A stretch of 64,000 nt of DNA from Ochrobactrum sp. BTU1 (GTDB lineage: Bacteria > Pseudomonadota > Alphaproteobacteria > Rhizobiales > Rhizobiaceae), in NCBI GenBank assembly GCA_018798825.1, contig CP076354.1, positions 1,302,001-1,366,000 of the forward strand. Direction: 5' to 3'. Positions 36,858 to 46,338 of the stretch are shown here, piece by piece. Every line of letters begins with the position of its first letter. Positions within the stretch are counted from its first letter, which is position 1. Under the pieces are notes generated by a model. The model ran no database searches and was not told the origin of the DNA. It saw only the letters and a program-made list of their open reading frames with translations. A program made the position numbers and the translations under genes.

Positions 36858-37253
36858 TCATACGCTCCGTGTCACCGCAATCGCTGCGGTGGCACATTCA
36901 CTGGTCGTTTTTCCGATCAACAATTCTGCATCAGCTCCAGCCGCAGCAAGCGCTGCAGATTCTGCAACGCCATGGCATCCGACCGTAGCGAAAACAACGT
37001 CCGACGGGTGCTTCAACTTTGGCGTTTCTTCTTCGAGCCGCTCGGCATCAAAGAAGTGCAGCTTGCAACCATAATGTTGAGCAAACTTGGCCCAGACCAG
37101 ATCACCTTGCTTGGTGGAAATTGTTGCTATGACAGCCGGTCGCTTCAAACCGGCTTTAAGCAAAACCTTGTCTGCCAATGAAACGAGTTCCTCGAGACTT
37201 ACGCCTGACGAACTTCCCATCCCAAGCGCAGCCCGTTTTTCCTTAGACTGCAC
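36858..37253 (-). CDS. cobE: Cobalamin biosynthesis protein CobE (CbiG C-terminal-like)
   Basis: 131 residues from a GTG at 37253; the frame upstream lies inside terB. GMGSSSGVSLEELVSLADKVL, VIATISTKQGD, FDAERLEEE and FATVGCHGVAESAALAAAGADAELLIGKTTS follow the CbiG_C/CobE family, whose role in the aerobic pathway is still poorly defined. It overlaps the terB 3' end by 11 bp, suggesting coupled translation. The CobJ fusion at 22648 carries its own, weaker version of this domain. Confidence 0.85.
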   Translation of the reverse strand: MQSKEKRAALGMGSSSGVSLEELVSLADKVLLKAGLKRPAVIATISTKQGDLVWAKFAQHYGCKLHFFDAERLEEETPKLKHPSDVVFATVGCHGVAESAALAAAGADAELLIGKTTSECATAAIAVTRSV

Positions 37254-37704
37254 GAGGTGCCGATTGCGGGGCCAGCTGCTGAGCCTGCCGCAAATCATCC
37301 GCTGTAACGCCAAGGATGTCGGCAATGCGCTTGATCATCGCTGTTTCGGACTGATCAACATGATTATCTGCACGCGCAATGCGCATTAGATCGCGCAGCA
37401 GTGACGCACGGCGTTCAGGGGCCATTTCAGCCAGCATAGAAGCCGCCTGCTTGGTGGTGGTCTCATAGCCAAAGTCTTTAAGATACTCGGTAACTTCTGG
37501 CAGCTCTTCAGCCGAAATACCAAAATTCTCGGAAACAATGTCTCTGAAAGCTGCAATTTCTGCCGGATGACGATCGCCATCGGCAAAAACCACATGAAGC
37601 AGAAGAAGCAGTTCCGAAGCGAGTGCCGGATCTTCGGCGACACGCTGCACAGCACTCTTTTTGCTGAGAAACGCAGTAATGCGTTCGAAAATGCTTTCGC
37701 TCAT
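37243..37704 (-). CDS. TerB-family protein
   Basis: 153 residues from the ATG at 37704, preceded by GGAGACGG. It is all-helical, with ELLLLLHVVFADGDRHPAEIAAFRDIV and IARADNHVDQSETAMIKRIADILGV; these paired acidic loops are typical of the TerB/DjlA-type tellurite-resistance fold. No other ter genes are present, so a general stress or metal-sensing role is as likely as tellurite resistance. Confidence 0.85.
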   Translation of the reverse strand: MSESIFERITAFLSKKSAVQRVAEDPALASELLLLLHVVFADGDRHPAEIAAFRDIVSENFGISAEELPEVTEYLKDFGYETTTKQAASMLAEMAPERRASLLRDLMRIARADNHVDQSETAMIKRIADILGVTADDLRQAQQLAPQSAPRAV

Positions 37705-37879
37705 GGATGACCGTCTCCTGTTACCAACCTGACCTGCATCAATAATGATGCCTGAACAAAAAAACAACGCAAGCGCCAGCAAGTTCCCGCCGTCGTCTTT
37801 ACCCGAAAAAGCAGGCGAAACGCGTCTGGCGCAATCAGGTTGTCTGCTCTATGTTGCGTCAACTTTTGCCGGACCCCCC

Positions 37880-38665
37880 ATGCTTGAATTTTTCGATACA
37901 TTGACGCTCCTCCTGACCATGGCCGCTTTCATTGCGGGCATTATCGATTCTATCGCAGGCGGAGGCGGTATGATTACGATCCCTGCCTTGCTTCTGGCAG
38001 GTGTACCACCTGTCGAAGCGCTTGGCACAAACAAGTTGCAAGGTCTGTTCGGCTCTTCCTCTGCAACCATTGCCTACGCACGCAAAGGCCATGTGAACAT
38101 CAAGGAACAATGGCCCGAAGCCATTGCATCGCTGGTCGGTTCAGTTTTTGGTGCGCTTTTAGCAACCGTCCTGCCCGTCGATATCATGCGGGCAGCACTG
38201 CCAATTCTGCTGATCGCGATTGCCATTTACTTTGCGGTGAAACCAAGCCTTGGTGATGTGGATCGCGCACGCCGGATAGGACCTTTCCTGTTTGGCGTCA
38301 CGCTGGTTCCATTGATTGGCTTTTACGACGGGCTTTTCGGCCCCGGCACCGGTTCATTCTTCATGCTGGCATTCGTCGCACTTGCAGGCTACGGCGTACT
38401 GAAAGCAACTGCTCATACCAAGCTGCTCAATTGCGCATCCAATATCGGCGGCTTTGCCACTTTCGCGCTCGTTGGCACGATCAACTGGAAACTAGGCATC
38501 TGTATGGGGATTGCACAGTTCATCGGCGCTCAGATCGGTGCAAGCCTTGCCATGAAGATTGGCTCACGCATCATAAAGCCCCTGCTGATTGTAGTGAGCC
38601 TCGCGCTTGCCGTGCGGCTACTGATGGAGCCGAGCAATCCTATTCGCCAGATGATAGGTTTCTAG
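37880..38665 (+). CDS. TSUP (TauE/SafE, YfcA-type) membrane permease
   Basis: 261 residues with about eight membrane segments. The family's repeated motif appears as IDSIAGGGGMITIPALLLAGVPPVEALGTNKLQGLFGS and again as IGFYDGLFGPGTGSFFMLAFVAL...AHTKLLNCASNIGG. TSUP proteins move sulfur oxyanions or organosulfonates; the substrate here is unknown. The ATG at 37880 has no visible ribosome binding site. Divergent from terB. Confidence 0.9.
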   Translation: MLEFFDTLTLLLTMAAFIAGIIDSIAGGGGMITIPALLLAGVPPVEALGTNKLQGLFGSSSATIAYARKGHVNIKEQWPEAIASLVGSVFGALLATVLPVDIMRAALPILLIAIAIYFAVKPSLGDVDRARRIGPFLFGVTLVPLIGFYDGLFGPGTGSFFMLAFVALAGYGVLKATAHTKLLNCASNIGGFATFALVGTINWKLGICMGIAQFIGAQIGASLAMKIGSRIIKPLLIVVSLALAVRLLMEPSNPIRQMIGF

Positions 38666-38676
38666 TTATTTGTTTC

Positions 38677-38728
38677 AACGCGCATCTATATCCGAAAACC
38701 GCTTCGCACTTTTCGGGATGCGCTCTAA
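38677..38728. repeat. Half copy of the dispersed palindromic repeat, between convergent genes
   Basis: ACGCGCATCT ... CCGAAAACCGCTTCGCACTTTTCGG ... GATGCGCTC forms nested stems. Its end overlaps the stop codon of the minus-strand EamA gene and it lies 12 bp past the TSUP stop, so it may work as a two-way transcription end. Confidence 0.7.
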
Positions 38729-39153
38729 ATCCTCAGCGCTACCAGCACAACACCACAGCCGATCAGCGCAATTCCAAGCCAGTTGATTGTAGACATACGT
38801 TCGCCAAGGAAGGCTGCGCCGAAAAGCGCGACTAAAACGACCGACAGTTTATCGATAGGGGCGACGCGTGACGCGTCACCAATTTGCAGCGCCCGAAAAT
38901 AGGCAAGCCATGAGGCGCCGGTCGCAAGACCGGAAAGCACGAGAAACACCCACGACTTTGCAGAAATCTCGCCGGGCTTCTGCCATTGACCTGTCACGGT
39001 CAGAAAAAGACACAGTGCGCCGATAATCACCAGCGTACGAACCAGCGTAGCAAAATCTGAATTGATGCCCTGAATGCCGACCTTCGCGAATATCGCCGTC
39101 AAGGCAGCGAAAACTGCCGACATCAATGCCCAGAATTGCCAGCTTGCTACCAT
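38725..39153 (-). CDS. Single-domain EamA-family transporter
   Basis: 142 residues, about five membrane segments, one EamA (drug/metabolite transporter) repeat instead of the usual two: FWALMSAVFAALTAIFAKVGIQGI, WLAYFRALQIGDASRVAPIDKLSVVLVALFGAAFLGERMS and NWLGIALIGCGVVLVAL. It would need to dimerise to form a pore. It starts only two bases after cobO and ends the cobalamin operon, so a transport role tied to B12 (precursor, cobalt or a product) is possible but unproven. Confidence 0.85.
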   Translation of the reverse strand: MVASWQFWALMSAVFAALTAIFAKVGIQGINSDFATLVRTLVIIGALCLFLTVTGQWQKPGEISAKSWVFLVLSGLATGASWLAYFRALQIGDASRVAPIDKLSVVLVALFGAAFLGERMSTINWLGIALIGCGVVLVALRI

Positions 39154-39155
39154 GA

Positions 39156-39794
39156 TCAGAACTCGATCCCCTTTTGCGCCTTCACGCCCGAACGGAACGG
39201 ATGTTTGATCATTTCCATCTCGGTGACAAGATCAGCAAACTCAATCAGTTCATCTTTGGCGTTACGCCCGGTGATGATGACGTGTTTCATTTCAGGCTTG
39301 GCCTTCAACACTTCAATCACTTCATCGACCGGCAGATAGTCATAGCGAAGCACGATATTGAGCTCGTCGCAAAGCACCATGTCATAGCTTTCATCGAGGA
39401 TCAGGGCCTTCGCCTGTTCCCATGCGTCACGCGCCATGGCGATATCGCGAGCACGATCCTGCGTTTCCCAGGTAAAGCCTTCGCCAAGCGCCGAGATTGT
39501 CACCTGCTCCGGAAACTTCTCCAGTACCCAGCGCTCGCCGGTATCCCATGAACCTTTGACAAACTGCACGACACCAATTTTCATGCCATGGCCAAGCGCA
39601 CGGAAAACCATACCGAAGCCTGCGCTCGACTTACCCTTGCCTTTGCCCGTATGGACAATCACAAGACCTTTTTCGTCGGTCTTGGTGGCCTGAATCTTGT
39701 CGCGCGCCGCTTTCTTCTTGCGCATTTTATCGGCATGACGGGCATTCAATTCCTCTTCCGTCATCGAAAGAAGTTTCGCAGATTTCTCAGCCAT
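39156..39794 (-). CDS. cobO: Cob(I)yrinic acid a,c-diamide adenosyltransferase
   Basis: 212 residues of the CobO/BtuR/CobA(E. coli) type. The P-loop VHTGKGKGKSSAGFGMVFRALGHG lies near residues 47-70, then QFVKGSWDTGERWVLE and VLCDELNIVLRYDYLPVDEV. It transfers the adenosyl group of ATP to Co(I) made by CobR. It is 100 bp downstream of cobN and two bases upstream of the EamA gene. Confidence 0.96.
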   Translation of the reverse strand: MAEKSAKLLSMTEEELNARHADKMRKKKAARDKIQATKTDEKGLVIVHTGKGKGKSSAGFGMVFRALGHGMKIGVVQFVKGSWDTGERWVLEKFPEQVTISALGEGFTWETQDRARDIAMARDAWEQAKALILDESYDMVLCDELNIVLRYDYLPVDEVIEVLKAKPEMKHVIITGRNAKDELIEFADLVTEMEMIKHPFRSGVKAQKGIEF

Positions 39795-39894
39795 TTAATG
39801 CCCTTTCCGGAATCAGTTTTTTAAGTTTAACAAGGTCCACGGAAGATGACAGATCTTCCAGATCGGACTTTGCTTACAAACAAAGAGTGGCACG

Positions 39895-42800
39895 TCACAT
39901 CGTCGTTTTCGTGCGATACTCCATAAGGTTTTCCAGCTCAAACCGCGCAGAATTGGAACGCGGCACCCAAAAGCCACGTTCAATTGCATCGTTGAGCTTT
40001 GACGCGGTTTCACTCAATGCAGCCGGGTTTTTCTCAAGCATAAAATCATGCACCGCTCTATCAGCGATATAAGCCTGATAGACAGCCTCGAAGTGATGAT
40101 TACCGACTTTGCCAGTCGTAGCTGCGAAAGCGAAAAGATAATCGACAGTGGCGGCAATTTCCGCTGCACCCTTATAGCCATGGCGCATCACACCAGCGAT
40201 CCATTTGGGGTTTGCCGCACGGCCACGCACAACCCGCGCCAGCTCTTCTTCGAGTGTACGGATAACCGGCTTCTCAGGTTTTGAATGATCGTTGTGATAG
40301 ACGGTCGGCATCGCGCCCGTCAGTTTCTCAACAGTCGCAGCCATTCCACCTTCGAACTGATAATAATCGTCGCTATCGAGCAAATCGTGCTCGCGGTTAT
40401 CCTGATTTTGCACCACGGCCTGCACCGAACGAAGCCGTTCTTCAAGAAGCCCGCGTTCCGCTTGGCCTTCTTCGCCTGCGCCATAGGCATAACCACCCCA
40501 GACGAGCCAGGCTTCTGCCAGATCGTTGCGACCGGCCCAGCCGTTTTCGTCAATCAGTGCCTGCAATCCAGCACCATAGGCGCCGGGCTTTGATCCGAAC
40601 ACGCGATAGCCCGCGCGACGCTCGGCAGTCTTTTCATCAGCCCCCGTTGCGATAAGCCGTGCTTGTTCAGCTTTGATGCGGTTAGCAATCGGATTGTCGT
40701 CCGCCTCTTCATCGAGTGCACCCACAGCACGAACGGCCTTGTCAAACAGTGCAATCTGTTCGGGGAAAGCATCGCGGAAGAAGCCAGAAATGCGCAATGT
40801 CACATCCACGCGCGGGCGTCCAAGCTTGGCAATCGGCACGATCTCATAGCCAGTGACACGGCGCGAAGCCATATCCCAGACAGGTTTCACACCGATGAGC
40901 GCAAGCGCCTGCGCAATATCATCGCCGCCGGTGCGCATATTGGAAGTGCCCCATGCGGTCAAACCAAACGATGTCGGCCACTCGCCATGATCCTGTGTGT
41001 AGCGCGTGATGAGCAGTTCAGCTGATTTACGCCCCAGTTCCCATGCGGCTGGTGTCGGCACGGCACGGCTATCGGTCGAGAAGAAATTGCGCCCAGTCGG
41101 CAAAACATCTGGCCGTCCACGCGTTGGCGCACCCGATGGTCCCGGCGGCACAAAGCGCCCTGAAATGGCAGACAGAAAACCTTCAATCTCCGAAGGGCCA
41201 CAGGATGTCACCATTGGGCGCAAATGATCATTGATCGATTGCAATACTGCATTGGTCTGCGTCCACTCTGCCGGGCAGTCAACCTCGCCCTCCACAAACT
41301 GCGCGGCAAGCAATTCGATACGTTCAACCGTATCACCTTTAATACGCCAGCTTGCAGGACTTGCAGCCAACAGCAGTGCAGGCTTCGGCCCGATCCACGG
41401 ATCAGCCATCGCACAATCGAGCGGATCAAATTCTTCGCCAAGACCTGCATCTTTTGCTATTGCACGTTGCAGGCTCTGTTCGCCCGGTGAGCCACCCAGA
41501 GCAACAGGAATACTACGCGGAACGCGTGCCAGTGCTACCAGCAAATCGGTAAGCAAACGCCCCTCTGGGGCCAGACCAAAAATATGCAGCCCATCACGGA
41601 TCTGCATTTCCTTGAGATCGCAGAGATAGGCATCAAGCTTTTGCAGCGCCATATCTTCATCGTCATGGTCGTGAATACCCGCGTCGCGGTCGAGACCAAT
41701 ATCGCGCACCAGATCAAGAATTTGCGCTTTCAACCGCAGCAGGCGACGCGGATCAACGCCCGACGCCTCGTAATATTCATCGACCAGTGCTTCCAGATCC
41801 TTGAGCGGGCCATAGCTTTCGGCTCGCGTCAACGGCGGCGTCAGATGATCGATGATCACGGCGCCCGCGCGGCGCTTGGCCTGCGTGCCTTCACCCGGAT
41901 CATTGACGATAAACGGATATACATGCGGTGTCGGGCCGAAGACCGCTTCGGGATAGCAATTTTCCGATAGCGCTAAGGCTTTACCGGGCAGCCATTCCAG
42001 ATTCCCATGCTTGCCCATATGCACGATGGCATCGATCTTCGCCACATCACGCAGATAAGCATAAAACGCGATATAGCCATGCGGTGGCACCAGATCAGGT
42101 GAGTGATAGGTTTCTTTCGGATCAATATTATAGCCGCGTGCTGGCTGAATACCGGCAATGGTTTCGCCAAGTTTCATCAGCGGCAGTGCGAAACCTTCAA
42201 GCTTTCTATCAAAGAACGGGTCATTCTCCGGACCACCCCAGCGCATTGTCACTTCATTCTGAATCACATTCGGAAGCTTTGCAAAGAAAGCCTTGTATTG
42301 ATTCAGAGAAATGATTTCGCGGATTACACGCCCATCACGCGCGGCATTGGTTGGGCCAGCCATCAAAAGCTGCATGAAAGCATCACTATTGGCAGGCACC
42401 TCACCTACCTGATAGCCCTCACCTTTCATAGCCCACAGCACTTCCACAGTTCCCGCAGGCGTATCAAGCCCAACGCCATTGCCAAGCCTACCATCGCGGT
42501 TTGGATAATTGGCGAGGATCAACGCAATGCGGCGTTCTTGCTGCGCTTTCCGCTTCAGGCGCACCCAGTTTGCCGCCAGTTCCGCCACAAAAGCCACGCG
42601 ACCTTCATCCGGCTCGTGGGTGACTATATTGGCTTCAACCGCGCTATCGAATTGCTTTGCCGATTTGAACGACACCGCACGCGACAGCACTCGGCCATCC
42701 ACTTCCGGCAGCGCCACATTCATCGCGAGATCGCGCGCCAGCAGCCCCTGCTGAGATGCCTGCCATGTGGCTTTTGGCGTACCAGAAAAGATCACCTGCA

Positions 42801-43680
42801 AAACCATATTGCCGCGCTTATCAAGCACGGTCGGTTTACGCTCGGCACCCGGTGATGAAATCGCAAAGCCGGTTGCATTGAGCACAATATCCGGCTGGCA
42901 ATCTTCAAACAGGCCATCAACAACCGCCGCCGAAAGTCTGTCCTTGAGGCTGGAAACAAAGATCGGAACTGGGTTCAAGCCCTTGGCCTGCAATGCCCTG
43001 ATCATTGCTTCAACCGGCTGTGTCTGTCCGCTCTGCACGAGCGCACGATAAAAAATGATTGCCGCAGCAGGCGCATCAGCGGCCTTCCATTGCTGGCGGA
43101 TGAGATCGAGCGAAGGCGCGGCCATATCCGGCCACCACAGTCCAGCTTTTAGAAGCGGTGCCGCCTCTTCCGGCTTTTCGCTTTCATCAATCAATGCGCA
43201 ACAATAATCAAGAAAGCGAGACGTATTGGCGGCCCCGCCCTCGATCAGATATTGCCAGAGAGCATCCCGCTCCTGCGCTGGCACGGTCGAAAACCTTGTC
43301 AGTCCGTAATCGGGCTTATCATCACCCGGCAGCACGGCGATCTTGATGCCGTGTGAAACCGCACAGGCATGAAGCGCCTCAAGCCCGTAAGGCCAATAGG
43401 TCTCGCCACCAATAATCCGCACGACAATAAGCTTCGCATGTTGTGCCGTACGCTCAATATAAGCGTCGACCGACATGGGATGTGTGAGGCTTAGAAAGTT
43501 GGCCAGTCGCACACTGTGTCGGAGACTTGGCCCGCTTTGCCCAAGCTTATGTGCTTGAGCAAGACTGGCCAGTTCCGTATCGGCAGCGGAAAGGAACAAT
43601 ATGTCACCCGGCGTCTGGCCGAGGTCGACGGCCTCATTGCCGTCGCTTATCGTTCCTTTCTGGGCAAGTAAAAGATGCAT
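39895..43680 (-). CDS. cobN: Aerobic cobaltochelatase subunit CobN
   Basis: 1261 residues, the large subunit that inserts Co(II) into hydrogenobyrinic acid a,c-diamide in an ATP-dependent complex with CobS and CobT (neither in this window). RGYNIDPKETYHSPDLVPPHGYIAFYAYLRD, VHMGKHGNLEWLPGKALALSENCYP, FIVNDPGEGTQAKRRAGAVIIDHLTPPLTRAE and TSFGLTAWGTSNMRTGGDDIAQALALIG are strongly conserved in CobN/BchH proteins. The full length is present with no break. Its ATG overlaps the cobW stop (TAATG). Confidence 0.97.
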   Translation of the reverse strand: MHLLLAQKGTISDGNEAVDLGQTPGDILFLSAADTELASLAQAHKLGQSGPSLRHSVRLANFLSLTHPMSVDAYIERTAQHAKLIVVRIIGGETYWPYGLEALHACAVSHGIKIAVLPGDDKPDYGLTRFSTVPAQERDALWQYLIEGGAANTSRFLDYCCALIDESEKPEEAAPLLKAGLWWPDMAAPSLDLIRQQWKAADAPAAAIIFYRALVQSGQTQPVEAMIRALQAKGLNPVPIFVSSLKDRLSAAVVDGLFEDCQPDIVLNATGFAISSPGAERKPTVLDKRGNMVLQVIFSGTPKATWQASQQGLLARDLAMNVALPEVDGRVLSRAVSFKSAKQFDSAVEANIVTHEPDEGRVAFVAELAANWVRLKRKAQQERRIALILANYPNRDGRLGNGVGLDTPAGTVEVLWAMKGEGYQVGEVPANSDAFMQLLMAGPTNAARDGRVIREIISLNQYKAFFAKLPNVIQNEVTMRWGGPENDPFFDRKLEGFALPLMKLGETIAGIQPARGYNIDPKETYHSPDLVPPHGYIAFYAYLRDVAKIDAIVHMGKHGNLEWLPGKALALSENCYPEAVFGPTPHVYPFIVNDPGEGTQAKRRAGAVIIDHLTPPLTRAESYGPLKDLEALVDEYYEASGVDPRRLLRLKAQILDLVRDIGLDRDAGIHDHDDEDMALQKLDAYLCDLKEMQIRDGLHIFGLAPEGRLLTDLLVALARVPRSIPVALGGSPGEQSLQRAIAKDAGLGEEFDPLDCAMADPWIGPKPALLLAASPASWRIKGDTVERIELLAAQFVEGEVDCPAEWTQTNAVLQSINDHLRPMVTSCGPSEIEGFLSAISGRFVPPGPSGAPTRGRPDVLPTGRNFFSTDSRAVPTPAAWELGRKSAELLITRYTQDHGEWPTSFGLTAWGTSNMRTGGDDIAQALALIGVKPVWDMASRRVTGYEIVPIAKLGRPRVDVTLRISGFFRDAFPEQIALFDKAVRAVGALDEEADDNPIANRIKAEQARLIATGADEKTAERRAGYRVFGSKPGAYGAGLQALIDENGWAGRNDLAEAWLVWGGYAYGAGEEGQAERGLLEERLRSVQAVVQNQDNREHDLLDSDDYYQFEGGMAATVEKLTGAMPTVYHNDHSKPEKPVIRTLEEELARVVRGRAANPKWIAGVMRHGYKGAAEIAATVDYLFAFAATTGKVGNHHFEAVYQAYIADRAVHDFMLEKNPAALSETASKLNDAIERGFWVPRSNSARFELENLMEYRTKTTM

Positions 43681-44732
43681 TACGAAACGGCGTCTTTCAC
43701 AGATTTGGTGATTGTCTGCTCGTCAATCTCATGCAGACCAATGACGACAAGACGCGTATTGCGCGCTTCATCCTTGCCCCATGGACGATCGAAATAATGC
43801 TCAATACGCGGACCAACGGCCTGCACAACCAGACGCATCGGCTTGCCCGGCACATCGACAAAGCCCTTGAGACGCAGAACATCGTGCTCCGCAATCACAG
43901 CTTTGAGCTTCTCGGTAAATGCCTTTGGATCAGCAACCGAGCCTGCTTCCACAACAAAGCTTTCAAACTCATCGTGATCATGCTCATGGCCATCAGCATG
44001 ATGGATTTCATGATGGGATTTGCGGTTGGCAATATCATCTTCCGTACCCACGCCAAGACCGAGCAGCACATCCGCACCAAGCTTGCCAAAGCTTGCTGGC
44101 ACCATGTTGACGCGACGTGTTGAGCGTTCAGCCACATCGGCCTTCACGCTATCGAGTTTCGACGGATCAACGAGATCGGCTTTGTTCAGAACGATAAGGT
44201 CGGCTGCATGAATCTGATCCTCAAAAAGTTCCTCTAAAGGGCTTTCGTGGTCAAGAGATTCGTCCGCCGCGCGCTGAGCATCTACCTTGTCATGATCGTC
44301 AGCAAAACGGCCTTCTGCAACGGCAGCAGCATCTATAACCGTCACCACGCCGTCGACTGTTACCTGCGTCTTGATTTCAGGCCAGTTGAAAGCAGCGACC
44401 AGCGGCTGAGGCAGTGCCAGGCCAGAAGTTTCGATCACGATATGATCAGGACGATCCGCACGATCCAGAAGCTTGGTCATGGTCGGAATGAAGTCATCTG
44501 CAACAGTGCAGCAGATGCAACCATTGTTAAGTTCGATCACATCTTCCTCACGGCAGCTCTCGATACCGCAGCCTTTCAGAATTCCACCATCAACGCCCAG
44601 ATCGCCAAACTCATTGATGATGAGCGCGATACGCTTGCCATTGGCATTTTCCAGCAGATTGCGGATCAGCGTCGTCTTGCCGGAACCTAAGAAGCCGGTG
44701 ATCACGGTTGCTGGAATCTTTTGTCCCTGCAT
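43680..44732 (-). CDS. cobW: CobW GTP-binding metallochaperone
   Basis: 350 residues, G3E GTPase family. P-loop GFLGSGKTTLIRNLL near residues 13-27; the metal motif GCICCTV (CxCC) follows ELNN; base-recognition VLNKADLVD. A His/Asp-rich insert (HHEIHHADGHEHDHDE, near residue 235) suits Co(II) handling. CobW-type proteins are thought to deliver cobalt to the chelatase, and cobN overlaps it directly downstream. Confidence 0.96.
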   Translation of the reverse strand: MQGQKIPATVITGFLGSGKTTLIRNLLENANGKRIALIINEFGDLGVDGGILKGCGIESCREEDVIELNNGCICCTVADDFIPTMTKLLDRADRPDHIVIETSGLALPQPLVAAFNWPEIKTQVTVDGVVTVIDAAAVAEGRFADDHDKVDAQRAADESLDHESPLEELFEDQIHAADLIVLNKADLVDPSKLDSVKADVAERSTRRVNMVPASFGKLGADVLLGLGVGTEDDIANRKSHHEIHHADGHEHDHDEFESFVVEAGSVADPKAFTEKLKAVIAEHDVLRLKGFVDVPGKPMRLVVQAVGPRIEHYFDRPWGKDEARNTRLVVIGLHEIDEQTITKSVKDAVS

Positions 44733-44736
44733 CGAA

Positions 44737-45270
44737 TTATCCCTTCATTTTGAGCGGCAGACCTGCCGCCATGAAATAAACTTCATCCGCCACTGATGCC
44801 ACGGCCTGATGCAAAAAACCGGCATGATCGCGAAACTCCCGCGCCATGCGGTTTTCCGGCACAATGCCGAGGCCAACTTCGTTGGAAACAAAAACAACGG
44901 GACCTGAAAGCTGACGCAATGCCGCTATCAGTGACTCGGTTTCAGCAGCGATATTCTGCTCTGCCATCATCAGATTGGTGATCCAGAGCGTCAGGCAATC
45001 GACCAGCAAGAAGCGGTCAAGCCCCGCGTGTTTTTGAAGCGCTCCTACCAGATCGAGCGGCTCTTCCACCGTCTGCCATTCACGCCCGCGACGGTCGCGA
45101 TGAATGGAAATACGGCTTTCCATTTCCTTGTCGTATGCGCGTCCTGTCGCGAGATAAACAGGCTGAAGTCCTGAGTCCTCAACCAGTTTTTCTGCATAAG
45201 ACGACTTACCAGAACGGGCTCCGCCAAGAACGAATGTAATTTTTGCATTTTCATTTCTGGGCGGAGCCAT
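44737..45270 (-). CDS. cobU: Adenosylcobinamide kinase / guanylyltransferase (CobU/CobP)
   Basis: 177 residues. It phosphorylates adenosylcobinamide and attaches GMP. P-loop [15 protein letters not shown] near residues 13-27, then [24 protein letters not shown] with the GMP-accepting His region, [15 protein letters not shown] and [24 protein letters not shown]. It lies 4 bp upstream of cobW and 5 bp downstream of cbtA. Confidence 0.96.
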   Translation of the reverse strand: MAPPRNENAKITFVLGGARSGKSSYAEKLVEDSGLQPVYLATGRAYDKEMESRISIHRDRRGREWQTVEEPLDLVGALQKHAGLDRFLLVDCLTLWITNLMMAEQNIAAETESLIAALRQLSGPVVFVSNEVGLGIVPENRMAREFRDHAGFLHQAVASVADEVYFMAAGLPLKMKG

Positions 45271-45275
45271 AGGTA

Positions 45276-46001
45276 TCAGCCTTCAATATCCGACTTCGCA
45301 TAAGCCTGAATGAACCAGCCCAATGCAAGACCAATGACGGCCCACATGAACAGGTTTGTTGCAAGCGATGCGACTGCATATTGCGAAGCAAGCAGCGATG
45401 GGATTGGCGATGCAATATCTTCCGGATGCGGTGCCCCATAAAGATGTGGTGCGATAATCAGCACCAGTCCAAGGATTTTGGAAATGATCTCACCGCGCAA
45501 AACCAGCAGATAAATGCCGACGCCGCTTAACACCACCGTCAGAATCCACCAGAGCTGGCGCTGCGCCAGATCGGCTGCGGGCATCGCAGGCAGTTCCGGC
45601 GAAAGTCCCAGAGCTGGCAGGAAAGCGACGGCAAAGAAACCGGCCACACCCCAGAAAATACCGTTCTGCGGCGTAATACGACGACCGAGAAGAAGCGCAA
45701 CACCACCCAAAAGCAGGGCAAAACCTGCGCCAGCTACGAGATTGGCGAGCAATGTATTGCCAAGACGACCAAACGGCAGTTCTGCCCCGGCCTCACCTTC
45801 ACCTTCGCTGGTTGCAGCTGCTGCATGATCGTGCGGTGCAGCCGCTTCGGCTGCGTCACCATGACTATGACCGCCACCAGCGTCTTCATAAGTTTCCGCC
45901 TGAATGATCAGCGGAACGGTTTTCAAGTACATGGCAGGCGTCACGAGAAGCCCTGCCAAAAGGCCAGCAGCAAGTGTGGCCAGAAGATAACGGATCAACA
46001 T
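45276..46001 (-). CDS. cbtA: Cobalt transporter CbtA
   Basis: 241 residues. Integral membrane protein with about five segments and a His/Asp/Ala-rich periplasmic loop ([18 protein letters not shown]) after the first segment, the hallmark of Cbt[37 protein letters not shown] is the conserved centre. It forms a predicted cobalt importer with CbtB, encoded 85 bp upstream, and is under the same riboswitch. Confidence 0.93.
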   Translation of the reverse strand: MLIRYLLATLAAGLLAGLLVTPAMYLKTVPLIIQAETYEDAGGGHSHGDAAEAAAPHDHAAAATSEGEGEAGAELPFGRLGNTLLANLVAGAGFALLLGGVALLLGRRITPQNGIFWGVAGFFAVAFLPALGLSPELPAMPAADLAQRQLWWILTVVLSGVGIYLLVLRGEIISKILGLVLIIAPHLYGAPHPEDIASPIPSLLASQYAVASLATNLFMWAVIGLALGWFIQAYAKSDIEG

Positions 46002-46085
46002 TTCATTCCCTCAACAGCAATTTCCGCTCCGATGGCCGTCCACCATCGAGCGTTGCTCATTTCCTGTTTCTAAAAGCTAAACGGC

Positions 46086-46274
46086 TTAGTGGCAGGGAAA
46101 CCCGTATGAATGACGCGTGTCGTGCGCTGAATCGTGCAGCTTATCGGAGTGAGCAAGACCCACACCGTAAATCAGAAATGCACCAAGAAGCAGCGAAACG
46201 ACAGCCGTGCCAAGACGCGTTGCGAGCGGCATAGCTAAAGTGTTGGGAACAGAATTTTGGGTACGCGCAGCCAT
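46086..46274 (-). CDS. cbtB: Cobalt transporter subunit CbtB
   Basis: 62 residues from the ATG at 46274, with GGAGG upstream. It has one membrane segment (LGTAVVSLLLGAFLIYGVGLAH) followed by the His-rich tail HDSAHDTRHSYGFPCH, which is diagnostic of CbtB and probably binds cobalt. First gene after the cobalamin riboswitch. Confidence 0.95.
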   Translation of the reverse strand: MAARTQNSVPNTLAMPLATRLGTAVVSLLLGAFLIYGVGLAHSDKLHDSAHDTRHSYGFPCH

Positions 46275-46338
46275 GACAACCTCCGTGTAGGCAGCAGGGA
46301 AAACCTCCCATGGGGTGCGGACAAAACGTCCTTCACGC

